Positions 24,662 to 36,507 are shown, counted from the stretch's first letter. The stretch: 54,619 nucleotides of DNA from Erythrobacter sp. (GCA_030065195.1 JASJDE010000003.1:1-54619), one strand, 5' to 3'. The notes: generated by a model from the sequence alone, not told the origin. Numbers and translations: made by a program.

Positions 24662-25029
24662 GCCTTGGCTTGCTGCGTTTCCTCGGCGCGGGGCTGGCGC
24701 TCTCGCTGATGATTGGCGAGTTGATCCGCAGTTGGGGCGCGGGACGACCGATCATGTTCGTGCTCGACGATTTCTTCATGGGCGGATTGCTGTTGGTCGG
24801 CGCGATCCTGATGGCCAGGCCGTCGCGCCTGCGGTGGGGCATATTCGTCGCGGGCTGGGGGACCTGCGCCGGAATGCTCTACGGCAGCTTCTTCGGGAAA
24901 GTGTTCGCCCCGACGTCGGCCAATTCGGGCAATTTCGACCTCGGCGTGTTGACCGGGCTGATCGGTGTGGCCTTCGCCGTGTCGCTCGTCGGCCTGTGGG
25001 CCGCGATCGTTTGGAAGCCTGCCGAATGA
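24658..25029 (+). CDS. Small four-helix membrane protein
   Basis: A 123-residue membrane protein with a GTG start in the GTGA overlap with the DUF1330 stop. About four hydrophobic segments are visible (residues 3-20, 32-52, 58-82, 94-118). No family motif is recognised. It is followed, again by a four-base ATGA overlap, by a second small membrane protein of similar topology, so the two probably form a hetero-oligomer or have arisen side by side. Context is leucine degradation; function unknown. Confidence 0.7.
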   Translation: MSLGLLRFLGAGLALSLMIGELIRSWGAGRPIMFVLDDFFMGGLLLVGAILMARPSRLRWGIFVAGWGTCAGMLYGSFFGKVFAPTSANSGNFDLGVLTGLIGVAFAVSLVGLWAAIVWKPAE

Positions 25030-25376
25030 TCTGGCACTGGCTTTCAGCGGGGGTGATGGTGATTGTCGCAATCCTGCACTCGACCGGAGGAGCGAATTCT
25101 GTGCTCGAGCCCATGCTGGAGCGCGGCAATCCACTGCCCGAGATGGACATCGCCCCTTCATTGCTACGGTTTCTCTGGCACGCGCTTTCCGGCTTCATGG
25201 TGCTGTGCGCCGCCGTCGTGGCATGGCCTGAAACGCCCCGAGCGCTTGTCATCCTTATCGGATTGTTCTGGATTGCTCTGGGCTTGGCCGATATCGCGAC
25301 ATCGCAATTCAAACATCCCGGCTGGATTCCGATGGGGATCGCCGGAATTCTAGCGCTGATCGGGGCTTACAGATGA
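25026..25376 (+). CDS. Small membrane protein, partner of the preceding gene
   Basis: A 116-residue protein with about four hydrophobic segments (residues 4-18, 42-64, 68-88, 98-115) and no soluble domain. The ATG at 25026 overlaps the stop of the previous gene and its own stop overlaps the carboxyltransferase ATG (25373-25376). It is thus locked into one translational chain. The longer open frame that begins upstream lies over the preceding gene and is not used. No named family is recognised. Confidence 0.7.
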   Translation: MIWHWLSAGVMVIVAILHSTGGANSVLEPMLERGNPLPEMDIAPSLLRFLWHALSGFMVLCAAVVAWPETPRALVILIGLFWIALGLADIATSQFKHPGWIPMGIAGILALIGAYR

Positions 25377-26980
25377 CCGCACCTGTCCTCACATCAAAAC
25401 TCGACCGAGAAGCACCTGACGCCAAGGCGCGCTTCGCACATAACAAGACGCTGGCTGACGACCTGCGCTCCACGGTTGCCGAAGCCGCTCTGGGCGGTCC
25501 GGAGAAGCATCGCGATCGTCATGTGTCGCGCGGCAAATTGCTCCCTCGCGAGCGTGTGGAACGTCTGCTCGACCCGGGATCGCCGTTCCTCGAGATCGGG
25601 CAGCTGGCTGCCAACGGCCTGTATGGCGGCGACATCAACGGTGCGGGGATGATCGCCGGGATCGGGCGCGTGTCGGGTCGGCAGGTGATGATCGTCTGCA
25701 ACGACGCCACCGTGAAGGGCGGCACCTACTATCCGATGACGGTCAAGAAGCACCTGCGCGCGCAGGAGATCGCGCAGGAGAACCGGCTGCCCTGCATCTA
25801 CCTCGTCGATAGCGGCGGTGCCAACCTGCCGCACCAGGCCGAAGTATTCCCCGACCGCGATCACTTCGGGCGGATATTCTTCAACCAGGCGAACATGAGT
25901 GCGCTCGGCATTCCGCAAATCGCCTGCGTCATGGGCAGCTGCACCGCGGGCGGTGCCTACGTTCCGGCCATGTCCGACGAGACGGTGATCGTGCGCAACC
26001 AGGGGACGATTTTCCTCGCCGGGCCGCCGCTGGTGAAGGCCGCGACGGGCGAAGAGATCAGCGCCGAAGACCTCGGCGGCGGCGATCTGCACGCCAAGAA
26101 ATCGGGCGTGGTCGATCACTTGGCCGAGAACGACGAGCACGCGCTTACGATTGTGCGCGATATCGTCAGCCAGCTCGGCGCGAACACCGGCGCGGCGAAG
26201 GATATCGCGCTGAAAGACCCGCGCCCGCCCAAGTTCGACGCCGACGATCTCTACGCCATCGTTCCAGACGACGTCCGCGCGCCCTACGACGTGAAAGAGA
26301 TCATCGCGCGGCTGGTCGATGGCAGCGAGTTCCACGAGTTCAAGCAGCATTACGGATCCACGCTGATCTGTGGCTTCGCGCACATCTGGGGGACGCCGGT
26401 GGCGATCCTCGCCAATAACGGCGTGCTGTTCTCCGAAAGCGCACGCAAAGGTGCGCATTTTATCGAGCTCGCCTGCCAGCGCCGCATCCCGCTCTTGTTC
26501 CTCCAGAATATCAGCGGCTTCATGGTCGGCGGGAAATACGAAGCCGAGGGCATCGCCAAACACGGCGCGAAGCTCGTCACTGCGGTCGCGACCGCAACGG
26601 TGCCCAAGATCACCGTTGTGATCGGCGGCAGCTTTGGTGCGGGCAATTACGGTATGGCGGGCCGTGCCTATTCGCCGCGCTTCCTGTTCACCTGGCCCAA
26701 TGCGCGCATCAGCGTGATGGGCGGCGAACAGGCCGCGAGCGTGCTCGCGACCGTCCACCGCGACGCCGAGAGCTGGACCGAAGAAGAGGCCGAAGCATTC
26801 AAGGCCCCGATCCGCCAGAAATACGAGGACGAAGGCAACCCCTACTACGCCACCGCGCGGCTGTGGGACGACGGTGTGATCGACCCGGTGCAGACCCGCG
26901 ACGTGCTCGGGCTTGCGTTCGCGGCGACGCTGGAGGCGCCAATTGCCGAGCGGCCCGCGTTTGGCGTGTTCAGGATGTGA
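25373..26980 (+). CDS. mccB: Methylcrotonyl-CoA carboxylase, carboxyltransferase (beta) subunit
   Basis: A 535-residue crotonase-fold carboxyltransferase that moves the carboxyl group from biotin to 3-methylcrotonyl-CoA, the step after isovaleryl-CoA dehydrogenase. The full length matches the family. The N-half has [23 protein letters not shown] and [21 protein letters not shown]; the C-half has [45 protein letters not shown] and [15 protein letters not shown]. The biotin-carrying alpha subunit is not encoded downstream here, so it must lie elsewhere in the genome. The start overlaps the preceding stop by four bases. Confidence 0.95.
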   Translation: MTAPVLTSKLDREAPDAKARFAHNKTLADDLRSTVAEAALGGPEKHRDRHVSRGKLLPRERVERLLDPGSPFLEIGQLAANGLYGGDINGAGMIAGIGRVSGRQVMIVCNDATVKGGTYYPMTVKKHLRAQEIAQENRLPCIYLVDSGGANLPHQAEVFPDRDHFGRIFFNQANMSALGIPQIACVMGSCTAGGAYVPAMSDETVIVRNQGTIFLAGPPLVKAATGEEISAEDLGGGDLHAKKSGVVDHLAENDEHALTIVRDIVSQLGANTGAAKDIALKDPRPPKFDADDLYAIVPDDVRAPYDVKEIIARLVDGSEFHEFKQHYGSTLICGFAHIWGTPVAILANNGVLFSESARKGAHFIELACQRRIPLLFLQNISGFMVGGKYEAEGIAKHGAKLVTAVATATVPKITVVIGGSFGAGNYGMAGRAYSPRFLFTWPNARISVMGGEQAASVLATVHRDAESWTEEEAEAFKAPIRQKYEDEGNPYYATARLWDDGVIDPVQTRDVLGLAFAATLEAPIAERPAFGVFRM

Positions 26981-26998
26981 GCCTTGGGGGGCGGAAAA

Positions 26999-27520
26999 TT
27001 GAGCGGGGAATCCAATTCGAGGGTGGAAGAGGTCTGGAAAACCCTCGCGAAGGTTGTCGGTATCGTGACCCTGTTGTTTTCGATCGCTTCCGTTTCCAAC
27101 TTGGTTGTCAAGGCATTCCTCATCGAGCAATCGGACCTTTTCGTCACTCTGTCCGGCTATTACAAAAGCCTCGCATATCCCATCTTTGACGGCACGATCG
27201 GCCTGATATTTCAGGCATTACAGATAGATATCGATGAGACCATCAAAGATATCTCTGTCATATACGTCATTCTTGCCTCTTCGTTCTTCTGGATGTTTCA
27301 TAAGAACGAGACGAGCATCAAGGGCGATGTGGGAATCGGCAAGATCGTCGAATCCATGCTGTGGGGCCTTGTCTGGCCGCTCGCGTACTGCGTGATAATT
27401 ATACTGCACCTTAGCGGCGAGGTCAGCTTCAAAGAGATTTACCCGCTTCTGATTACGAGGCTGCTATACATTCTGGGAGGTGTCGCGATTGTCATGCTTG
27501 TGAATGCGGCCATGCAATAA
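26999..27520 (+). CDS. Hypothetical membrane protein, A/T-richer than neighbours
   Basis: About 173 residues with four predicted membrane segments (near residues 20-40, 85-103, 120-140 and 152-170). It contains many Ile, Phe and Tyr codons ending in A or T (for example ata, att, ttt), unlike the flanking genes, which suggests acquisition from elsewhere. The start is uncertain: TTG at 26999 follows a purine-rich GGGGGGCGGAAAA stretch, while TTG 26984 is the alternative. No family is recognised. It lies between the leucine cluster and the acyltransferase gene without overlap. Confidence 0.6.
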   Translation: MSGESNSRVEEVWKTLAKVVGIVTLLFSIASVSNLVVKAFLIEQSDLFVTLSGYYKSLAYPIFDGTIGLIFQALQIDIDETIKDISVIYVILASSFFWMFHKNETSIKGDVGIGKIVESMLWGLVWPLAYCVIIILHLSGEVSFKEIYPLLITRLLYILGGVAIVMLVNAAMQ

Positions 27521-27649
27521 ACCCCGCCACGCAAATTTGGTCGTCACAGGCTGTTCCGGCGTTGGCATAAGAATCTAATCCCCCTCGCATTCCCCTACGT
27601 AACTGCTAGGCCTAAGCAACAGGGCGGGCGCTTCGGGGAGAGAACACGC

Positions 27650-28279
27650 TTGAAACATAACGAAACGCGCAACGTCACGTTGCTCTCGCGCATCGTGAAC
27701 CGGATCATCCTGTTCCTCTACAAGTGGAAGGGCTGGAGGATCGAAGGATCGCTGCCCAAGCACCTCAAGAAATATGTCATCGCCGGCGCGCCGCACACGT
27801 CGGGTTGGGACTTCGTGTTCTTCGCCGGGGCCACGCACGCCGAGAAAGTGCAGCCCAACTTCATGGGCAAGCACACCCTGTTCGAAGGAATCATGAAGAA
27901 CTTCATGCTCGATATGGGCGGCATTCCGGTCGATCGCCGCAAGCCCGGCGGCACGATCGAGCAGATGGCGGCGGAGTTCAAGAAACGCACCGAACTCGCT
28001 CTGGTGATGGCCGCCGAGGGCACTCGCAAGACCGACGGCAAGTGGAAATCCGGATTCTACAACATCGCCAAGGCCGCCGGCGTGCCGATCGTTCCCGCCT
28101 ATGCCGACAACGAGAAGATGATCATCGGTTTCGGCGAACCGCTTATCCCTTCGGGAAACTATGGCGAAGACCTGCTCAAGCTGGCCTTGTGGTTCCGTTC
28201 CAAGATCCCCGATTACGACCGCTACAAGGTCCTGGAACAGCAGGCGCGGGACATTATTGCCGGGAAGAACGACATCTGA
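27650..28279 (+). CDS. Lysophospholipid/1-acylglycerol-3-phosphate acyltransferase family protein
   Basis: A 209-residue acyltransferase of the PlsC superfamily. The catalytic HX4D is AGAPHTSGWDFVFFAGATHA (His-X4-Asp). Further blocks are GKHTLFEGIMKNFMLDMGGI with PVDRRK (glycerophosphate binding) and LVMAAEGTRK, the EGT(R) block, then VPIVPAY. The HTSGWD variant defines a short subfamily common in alphaproteobacteria, acting on lysophospholipids or related alcohols at the inner membrane. The TTG start at 27650 follows a GGGGAGAG site. A TetR regulator follows on the same strand. Confidence 0.88.
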   Translation: MKHNETRNVTLLSRIVNRIILFLYKWKGWRIEGSLPKHLKKYVIAGAPHTSGWDFVFFAGATHAEKVQPNFMGKHTLFEGIMKNFMLDMGGIPVDRRKPGGTIEQMAAEFKKRTELALVMAAEGTRKTDGKWKSGFYNIAKAAGVPIVPAYADNEKMIIGFGEPLIPSGNYGEDLLKLALWFRSKIPDYDRYKVLEQQARDIIAGKNDI

Positions 28280-28408
28280 GGCCGAATTGCCACGGTATCG
28301 GAGACAATTCCAAACTTCGCCATTGCGGCGCATAATTTCTCGAAGATGTATCTTTAAGCGATGCCACGCGCTTCCTATGTAACCCCAAATCAGGAGGTTT
28401 CGCGCATC

Positions 28409-29047
28409 ATGGTACTCAGTGAAGCGGCGAGGGAAGGCGAGCGACAGCGGATCGCACAACTGGTGCTCAACCTGGTCAAGGAGCGGGGCACCGAAATCCC
28501 GTATGCTCTGGCAATCAGCGAAAGCGGCCTCTCGCGCAGCCGGTTCGAACAGTTGTTCGAAGACTATGACGACCTGTTCGATGCGATCGCGAAGATGTGG
28601 TTGCAGCCGCACATGGCCGTGATGGAAGAGGTTCTGGCGGCCGATCTCCCGCCGATCCGCAAGATGTACGAATTCTTCCGTCGACGCTTTATCATCAATC
28701 GCAACCGGTTTCAGGAAGACCCCGAATTCTTCACCATCATCTGCGAGATGGGTGCGGCCAACTTCGAACGGGTTCGCAGCTATGTCGACCTTGCCGATCA
28801 CTATCAGTGCGAGCTGATCGCGGAGGCGCAGGCAGAGGGGCACTTTGCCGGACTGGAGATCGACGAGTCCCTGTCGCTGATCAACCAGATGATCTCGAAC
28901 TACACCTTGCCGGATGCGATGATCTATCTCGGCGACAAGCTGACCGAAGAAAAGCTCGCGCGGATCATCGACACGATCTTTATCGGGTTGTCCCGCGAAG
29001 CGGGCGATGCCGCTTCCGGCGTCAATTCCTTGCGGGTTGCGTCCTGA
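28409..29047 (+). CDS. TetR/AcrR-family transcriptional regulator
   Basis: A 212-residue regulator. The N-terminal HTH (residues about 8-55) is recognised from GERQRIAQLVLNLVKERGTE, then LAISESGLSRSRFEQLFEDYDDLFDAI. The C-terminal ligand and dimerisation domain is helical (EFFRRRFIINRNRFQEDPEFF). ATG 28409 is preferred over 28361 because AGGAGG at 28392-28397 lies 11 bases upstream and residues before it lack domain character. It may regulate the adjacent acyltransferase gene, but no operator is evident. It converges with the metallopeptidase gene. Confidence 0.88.
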   Translation: MVLSEAAREGERQRIAQLVLNLVKERGTEIPYALAISESGLSRSRFEQLFEDYDDLFDAIAKMWLQPHMAVMEEVLAADLPPIRKMYEFFRRRFIINRNRFQEDPEFFTIICEMGAANFERVRSYVDLADHYQCELIAEAQAEGHFAGLEIDESLSLINQMISNYTLPDAMIYLGDKLTEEKLARIIDTIFIGLSREAGDAASGVNSLRVAS

Positions 29048-29054
29048 CCCCGGA

Positions 29055-29837
29055 TCACCGCTCCGGATTACGAAACTGAAGCACGTTCCGGGGCAAATTC
29101 CGCCGAGGTGGGCGCAGTCGCTTTTCGGACAGAGCGTATTTCAGGCTGAGTCCTGTCATGAGCGCCGAAACCAGGATAATCAGCGCCGCCCAGACCCAAT
29201 GCGGGAGCAGCAGCGCGCGCTCGATCTGGCCTGTGTCGGAAAGGATGCGCCGCCCCCCGATTACGGTCTCTTCGGTGAAGAGGTAGTTGAAATCGCGCAG
29301 CATGCTCATCGCGCCGAGGACGCCGAGGAATTGCAGGCTGAAACGCACGAAAGCGTCTTTCGCGCGCCAGGCGATCAGCACCAACAAAGCGCCCACCAAC
29401 GGTAGCACCGCGACACCCACTTCGCTGCGTACGTAGATGATAACCGATACGAAGATGGCGACCGCCATCGCCACCAGGCTGGGGCGCCACAACCTGCGAT
29501 GGGCGCTGGCGAGGATCAGCCCCGCTCCGACGAAGCTTGGAGCAAGCGGTCCGCCTGCCGCGATGAAGGCTTCTGTGAAGCGCGATACGTCGGTGGCCAC
29601 CAGGCTCTCCGCCACTCCGGAGCCATTCGCGTAGATCACCAGCCGCTCGAAATCCTGTCCCATCAGCTCGGCCGACAGGCCGTGCCCCATCTCATGGAAC
29701 CAGGTCGTCAGGATCATGAAGGGATAGATCAGGTAGTTTCCGAACGGCAGCGCCGGGAGTGCGATTACGACGATGACAGCCAGAAGCAGCCTGCCGACCT
29801 GTTCGCCCTGACTGCCCGGTTCGACCATCGATCGCAT
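29055..29837 (-). CDS. M50-like membrane metallopeptidase
   Basis: A 260-residue integral membrane protein with about seven hydrophobic segments and the zinc motif HEMGH in TTWFHEMGHGLSAELMG (residues about 46-62). This fits the HExxH of the M50/M50B family of intramembrane proteases. A third metal ligand (the usual D or N in a later segment) cannot be assigned by eye. The gene begins only four bases after the AI-2E-type permease stop, so they share a message starting at gyrB. The substrate is unknown. Confidence 0.85.
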   Translation of the reverse strand: MRSMVEPGSQGEQVGRLLLAVIVVIALPALPFGNYLIYPFMILTTWFHEMGHGLSAELMGQDFERLVIYANGSGVAESLVATDVSRFTEAFIAAGGPLAPSFVGAGLILASAHRRLWRPSLVAMAVAIFVSVIIYVRSEVGVAVLPLVGALLVLIAWRAKDAFVRFSLQFLGVLGAMSMLRDFNYLFTEETVIGGRRILSDTGQIERALLLPHWVWAALIILVSALMTGLSLKYALSEKRLRPPRRNLPRNVLQFRNPER

Positions 29838-29841
29838 GGGT

Positions 29842-31017
29842 TTACGCGTCCTCGGCCTCGGCCATCAGGCGCTGCTTTCCAGCCAGCTCTTCCTCCGTGC
29901 GCGCCTTGCCGTCGACGCCCACTTTCATGCGATATCGCTCGGCGGCTTCTTCGTCTTCTGCGCGCTGTTCCTGCAGGATTGACCAGCTCGCGAGAAACAA
30001 TCCAGCGACGAGCGGACCCAGGACGATGCCGGAAAATCCCGCGATCGACAGGCCGCCCAATGTTGTGACCAGGATGATCCAGTCGGGAATGCCGGTGTCG
30101 CGGCCGACGAGAATCGGACGGAGCACGTTGTCGGCTGAACTGATGATGATGAACCCCGATCCGAGAACGAAGATTCCCTGCCAGATGTCGCCCGATACGA
30201 GCAGCCATATGCCGACCGGTGCCCAAACCAGAGCCGTTCCGACCGCAGGAATGAGAGCGAGGATTGCCATCATCACGCCGAGCAAGAGAGCCGAAGGCAC
30301 CCCGACAATGAACATGGTGATCGCACCGAGGGTTCCCTGCACGAGGCCGACCACGCCCGATCCTTTGATCACGGCGCGAACGATGCCGAGAAAGCGTTCC
30401 GCCAGCCGATCGGCGATCTCGCGTTCAACCGGAACAGAGTGGAGGATGGTTTCGCCGATGCGCGTTCCGTCGCGCAGCAGGAAGTAAAGTACGTATAGGC
30501 CAAGGCCGAAGCTCAAAAGGAAGCTCAAGGCCCCACTGCCGATCGAGAAGGCCTGGCTTGCCAGCATTCCCGCGCTCTCGCCGAGCAGCTGCTGTAAGCG
30601 GTTCTGGGCCTCCGACATGTCGTTCCAGCCGCTTTCGTCGACCATCTCCTGCACGGCGGTCGGCAACATGGAATAGACCTGGTTCGCCCACGCTGCGAGG
30701 TCGATCGGATCCTCCTGCAGGGCGGCGACGAGTTCGAGTGCTTCCTGGACCACCAGTGTGCCGATCCACAGCGCGGGGAGAATAACCGCCAGAAGGATGA
30801 TCGTCAGGGTCAGAAGCGCCGCCGGATTGCGCTTGCCCCGGCATTTCCTGAGCGACCATTTGTAGAGCGGCTGGAACATGATCGCCGCGAGCGCCGACCA
30901 CAGCAACGGCGTGGCAAACGGCCAGGCGATCCACAACGCCATGATCGTGACGGCGGCCAGCACCAGCAGAAAGCTGATTTGCTGGAGCTCACTCGTGTGA
31001 TGCGGCTCTTTAGGCAT
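29842..31017 (-). CDS. AI-2E family transporter (PerM-type permease)
   Basis: A 391-residue inner-membrane protein of the AI-2E/PerM family. Hydrophobic segments occur at residues about 14-50, 65-90, 160-185 and 215-335, with a soluble loop near 95-150 and a charged C-terminal tail ending LMAEAEDA. The C-terminal membrane part (GTLGAITMFIVGVPSALLLGVM and GLSIAGFSGIVLGPLVAGLF) is the family core. The name reflects one proposed role in autoinducer-2 export; others act in cation/proton antiport. It lies 25 bases behind gyrB and 4 bases ahead of the metallopeptidase, suggesting one message. Confidence 0.9.
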   Translation of the reverse strand: MPKEPHHTSELQQISFLLVLAAVTIMALWIAWPFATPLLWSALAAIMFQPLYKWSLRKCRGKRNPAALLTLTIILLAVILPALWIGTLVVQEALELVAALQEDPIDLAAWANQVYSMLPTAVQEMVDESGWNDMSEAQNRLQQLLGESAGMLASQAFSIGSGALSFLLSFGLGLYVLYFLLRDGTRIGETILHSVPVEREIADRLAERFLGIVRAVIKGSGVVGLVQGTLGAITMFIVGVPSALLLGVMMAILALIPAVGTALVWAPVGIWLLVSGDIWQGIFVLGSGFIIISSADNVLRPILVGRDTGIPDWIILVTTLGGLSIAGFSGIVLGPLVAGLFLASWSILQEQRAEDEEAAERYRMKVGVDGKARTEEELAGKQRLMAEAEDA

Positions 31018-31042
31018 GGCAGAGCATGTCGTTCATCGCGAC

Positions 31043-33640
<2,598 letters not shown>

Positions 33641-33677
33641 TCATGGCGCGCTTTTCCACGGTCTGCAGAAGCGCGAT

Positions 33678-34835
33678 TCAGTCCATCGTCAACGCGTCGA
33701 TGATTTCAGGAAATCTTATCGTTTTCGGATAGGCCCAAGGGATTTCGACCGCCACGCCTTCGCGGAGCAATATCTTCACATTGTTGGCGGCGCCGGCGTA
33801 GGTGACTTCCAGCTTTTCAGCGATGTCTGTCACCCGAAGGACGGGGCGTTCGAATGCGAGGTCGATGATTTTCAGAATAAGCGCGGAACGTCGTGCAGTC
33901 TGAAATTGCTCGTGGTAACTGGTCTGAAGTTCCTGGAGCTGTTCTACGACACTTATCGTCTCACTCGCGGATTCCGCGACTGCGAGTAGAAAGAATTCAA
34001 GCCAGCCGACCCAGTCGCCGCTCCGTGAGACTTCGTACATGGTGTCGATGTAGCGATCCTTATGCCCCTCAAGCCAAGGGCTCATGTACAGCAGGGGCTG
34101 TGGCAGGGTTTCGTAGTCCGCAAGCATTAGCGCGATCAGCATTCGTCCGACGCGACCGTTGCCGTCGGCAAATGGATGGATCGCCTCGAATTGGTAATGT
34201 GCCATAGCTGCATCGACCAGCGGTGAGGCGTATTCGCGCCCTTCGCGGTTGATGTAGGACATCAGTTCGTCGATTGCTTTCGGCGTCTCTTTCGGGGGCG
34301 CGGGTATGAAACGCGCATTCTCAATGTTTCCGCTTCCGCCGATCCAGTTCTGGTCGCGTTTGAATTCGCCTGGTTCTATCTTCGCGCCACGATGACGAGA
34401 AACACCGCTCAGCAGAGTGCGGTGCGCGTTGCGGATCATCCGCGAAGATATCGGCAGATTATCAAGATCCGCGATCGATTGCTCCAATGCCCTCGCGTAG
34501 TTCAGGACTTCGCGAGTTTCGTTGCGGTCGCCAGCCGCTTTCCCGCCTGCTTCCAGCAGCAATAGGTCGCTCAGGGTCGTGTATGTACCCTCCATTCCGG
34601 ACGAGGAGACTGCTTCGCGTCGTTGCAGAGGTCTGACCAGCACCATTGGGTTGGCGATGGTTCGACCAATCCCTTTGAGTTCCCCGATGTTTTGTGTCGC
34701 TTGTGAAAGAAGTCCTAAAAGTGGTGACAAATCAATGGATTTTGGTGGTAATGAGTCTGGCAAGAATGCTTTGCGACCGCCAAGCGTTGGGATCAAACTG
34801 CCTGTGGAATGCTCGCCGAAGCCATTTTTGTCCAT
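33678..34835 (-). CDS. Fic family AMP-transferase with N-terminal inhibitory motif and C-terminal HTH
   Basis: A 385-residue Fic protein. The Fic core carries the intact active-site motif HPFADGNGRVGR (residues 220-231) with catalytic His220. An N-terminal helix carries SSGMEG (78-83), matching the class II inhibitory pattern [S/T]xxxE[G/N] whose glutamate blocks ATP. The C-terminal 60 residues look like a winged HTH (LRVTDIAEKLEVTYAGAANN). Such proteins move AMP from ATP onto protein hydroxyls; known bacterial targets include DNA gyrase and topoisomerase IV. Here the gene lies directly upstream of gyrB on the same strand. The promoter region holds two identical palindromes, suited to autoregulation by the HTH. 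Confidence 0.92.
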   Translation of the reverse strand: MDKNGFGEHSTGSLIPTLGGRKAFLPDSLPPKSIDLSPLLGLLSQATQNIGELKGIGRTIANPMVLVRPLQRREAVSSSGMEGTYTTLSDLLLLEAGGKAAGDRNETREVLNYARALEQSIADLDNLPISSRMIRNAHRTLLSGVSRHRGAKIEPGEFKRDQNWIGGSGNIENARFIPAPPKETPKAIDELMSYINREGREYASPLVDAAMAHYQFEAIHPFADGNGRVGRMLIALMLADYETLPQPLLYMSPWLEGHKDRYIDTMYEVSRSGDWVGWLEFFLLAVAESASETISVVEQLQELQTSYHEQFQTARRSALILKIIDLAFERPVLRVTDIAEKLEVTYAGAANNVKILLREGVAVEIPWAYPKTIRFPEIIDALTMD

Positions 34836-34923
34836 TAAACGGAACTACAAAGCAACGACGCCACTTTCAACGGAAAACCGGTTTCGTATAATATGCGAAA
34901 CCGGTTTGATATTTCCGTTTAAT
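34834..34923. repeat. Outer inverted repeat flanking the double palindrome
   Basis: attaaacggaa at 34834-34844 (overlapping the fic start codon) and its exact complement ttccgtttaat at 34913-34923 enclose the double palindrome with 68 bases between the arms. It may be a second binding site pair on the divergent promoter or part of a larger symmetric element. Confidence 0.6.
34875..34907. promoter_or_regulatory. Double palindrome operator between fic and the acyl-CoA ligase gene
   Basis: Two copies of the self-complementary decamer aaaccggttt (34875-34884 and 34898-34907) have centres 23 bases apart, about two helical turns. Taken together, 34875-34886 and 34896-34907 form a perfect 12-base inverted repeat around tataatatg. 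The TATAAT in the centre could be a -10 box, so a dimer or tetramer bound here would cover a promoter. The Fic HTH and an unlinked regulator are both candidates. Confidence 0.7.
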
Positions 34924-34951
34924 CCGAATCGAACGTTTCAAGAGTGATTCC

Positions 34952-36502
34952 ATGAACGATCCGTCTGCCCAAGCGCTTATGCAGGAACGCCTCGCCGAAC
35001 CGTTCGGCTCTTTCATCGGGATCCTGACCGAATGGTCGCGCATCCAGCCCGACGCGCTGGCCTTGGTCGATGATTCCCGCGAGGTCTATTGGGCGGAGTT
35101 GATCGGAGAGATTGAACGGCTCGCGGCACGGCTGATCGAGACCGGGCTCGAGCGTGGGCAATCGGTCGCCATTCTTGGCAAGTCGTCGGTCGAATATGCG
35201 CTGGTCTTCCTTGCGGCTGTGCGCGCCGGGGGCGTTGCTGCGCCGCTCACGACCAGTGCGTCGCGCGAGCAACTGGAGGGCATGGCCAAAGATTCGGGCG
35301 CGCGGCACCTGTTCATCGATGCGGGCAAGGCTGCGGAACTGGGTCCGGAATTCATGTCGGAGATGATCCGCGTCCCGCTGGAGGAGATCGAACGATGGAT
35401 GGCGCCGCCGGGAAGCCGTGCACCGGATTTCGGCCCCGAGCCAGGCGACCCCTTCAACATCATCTATTCGAGCGGCACGACCGGTATTCCAAAGGGGATC
35501 GTGCATTCGCACCAGATGCGCTGGCGGCAGTTCGGCGCGACCGCGCTGAGCTATCTTGCCAGCGGTCTGGAGGTAAGATCGCTCGCTTCGACCCCGTTGT
35601 ACTCGAACACCACGATGGTGGCTTTCCTCGCTCCCTTGCTGGCAGGAGGCGCCGTCCGAGTAATGGGCAAGTTCGACTGCGCACGCTGGCTGGACAACGC
35701 GCAGGACGACAAGGCGACGCTGACCATGCTGGTGCCCGTGCAATACCAGCGGCTTATGGACTTTGACCGATTCGACCAGTTCGATTTGTCCTCGCTGGCG
35801 ATGAAGTACTGCACCTCCGCCCCCTTCTCCGCCGAATTGAAGCGCGAGGTACTCGAACGCATGCCCGGCGGGCTGGTTGAAATCTACTCGATGACCGAAG
35901 GCGGCGTCGTCTGCCTGCTGGCCGCACATGAATTTCCGGACAAGCTGCACACGGTCGGCAGGCCGGCACCGGGAAGCGAGCTCAAAGTGCTTGACGATGA
36001 AGACAATCCGGTGCCGCCCGGAACGCCCGGCAACCTGATCGGGCGCTCGCAAACGATGATGTCGGGCTACAAGAACCGACCCGACAAGACATCCGAAGCG
36101 CAGTGGGTCGATCCGGAAGGCGGCGTGTGGATGCGGATGGGCGATATCGGGCGGGTAGACGAGGATGGCTTCGTCGAATTGGTCGGCCGGGCCAAAGACA
36201 TGATCATTTCGGGCGGGTTCAACATCTATCCGAGCGATCTCGAAGCTGAGCTCGAGCGGGAGCCGGACGTGATCGAGGCGGCGGTTGTCGGCTTGCCGTC
36301 CAGGCAATGGGGCGAAACGCCGGTCGGCTTCGCCGTGCTGTCGGATCGCGCGCGCAGCCCGGAGGAAATCATGGCCGCGGTGAATGCGCGGCTCGGCAAG
36401 ACCCAGAGGCTTTCGGCCCTCCACAAGATCGACGAAATGCCGCGCAGCCACATCGGTAAGCTGCTCAAAACCGAATTGCGCAAAATTGCTGAGCGCAAAT
36501 AG
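34952..36502 (+). CDS. AMP-binding acyl-CoA ligase
   Basis: A 516-residue ANL-superfamily ligase. The P-loop NIIYSSGTTGIPKGIVHSH is at residues about 169-187, EIYSMTEGGVV the A5 motif, MRMGDIGRVDEDGFVELVGR the A7/A8 region, and KDMIISGGFNIYPSDLE the hinge. The catalytic lysine is in SHIGKLLK at the C-terminus. It forms acyl-CoA from a free acid, probably an aromatic or fatty acid. It is transcribed away from fic across the double palindrome, so fic and this gene may share control. A strong hairpin without a clear U-tract follows the stop. It is not especially similar by eye to the ligase at 13.6-15.3 kb. Confidence 0.9.
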   Translation: MNDPSAQALMQERLAEPFGSFIGILTEWSRIQPDALALVDDSREVYWAELIGEIERLAARLIETGLERGQSVAILGKSSVEYALVFLAAVRAGGVAAPLTTSASREQLEGMAKDSGARHLFIDAGKAAELGPEFMSEMIRVPLEEIERWMAPPGSRAPDFGPEPGDPFNIIYSSGTTGIPKGIVHSHQMRWRQFGATALSYLASGLEVRSLASTPLYSNTTMVAFLAPLLAGGAVRVMGKFDCARWLDNAQDDKATLTMLVPVQYQRLMDFDRFDQFDLSSLAMKYCTSAPFSAELKREVLERMPGGLVEIYSMTEGGVVCLLAAHEFPDKLHTVGRPAPGSELKVLDDEDNPVPPGTPGNLIGRSQTMMSGYKNRPDKTSEAQWVDPEGGVWMRMGDIGRVDEDGFVELVGRAKDMIISGGFNIYPSDLEAELEREPDVIEAAVVGLPSRQWGETPVGFAVLSDRARSPEEIMAAVNARLGKTQRLSALHKIDEMPRSHIGKLLKTELRKIAERK

Positions 36503-36507
36503 CGCGA

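Noticed and set aside
29045..29075. Possible terminator hairpin between the TetR and M50 genes (ccgga/tccgg)
   Set aside because: Five-base stem without U-tract and partly in coding sequence; too weak to list.
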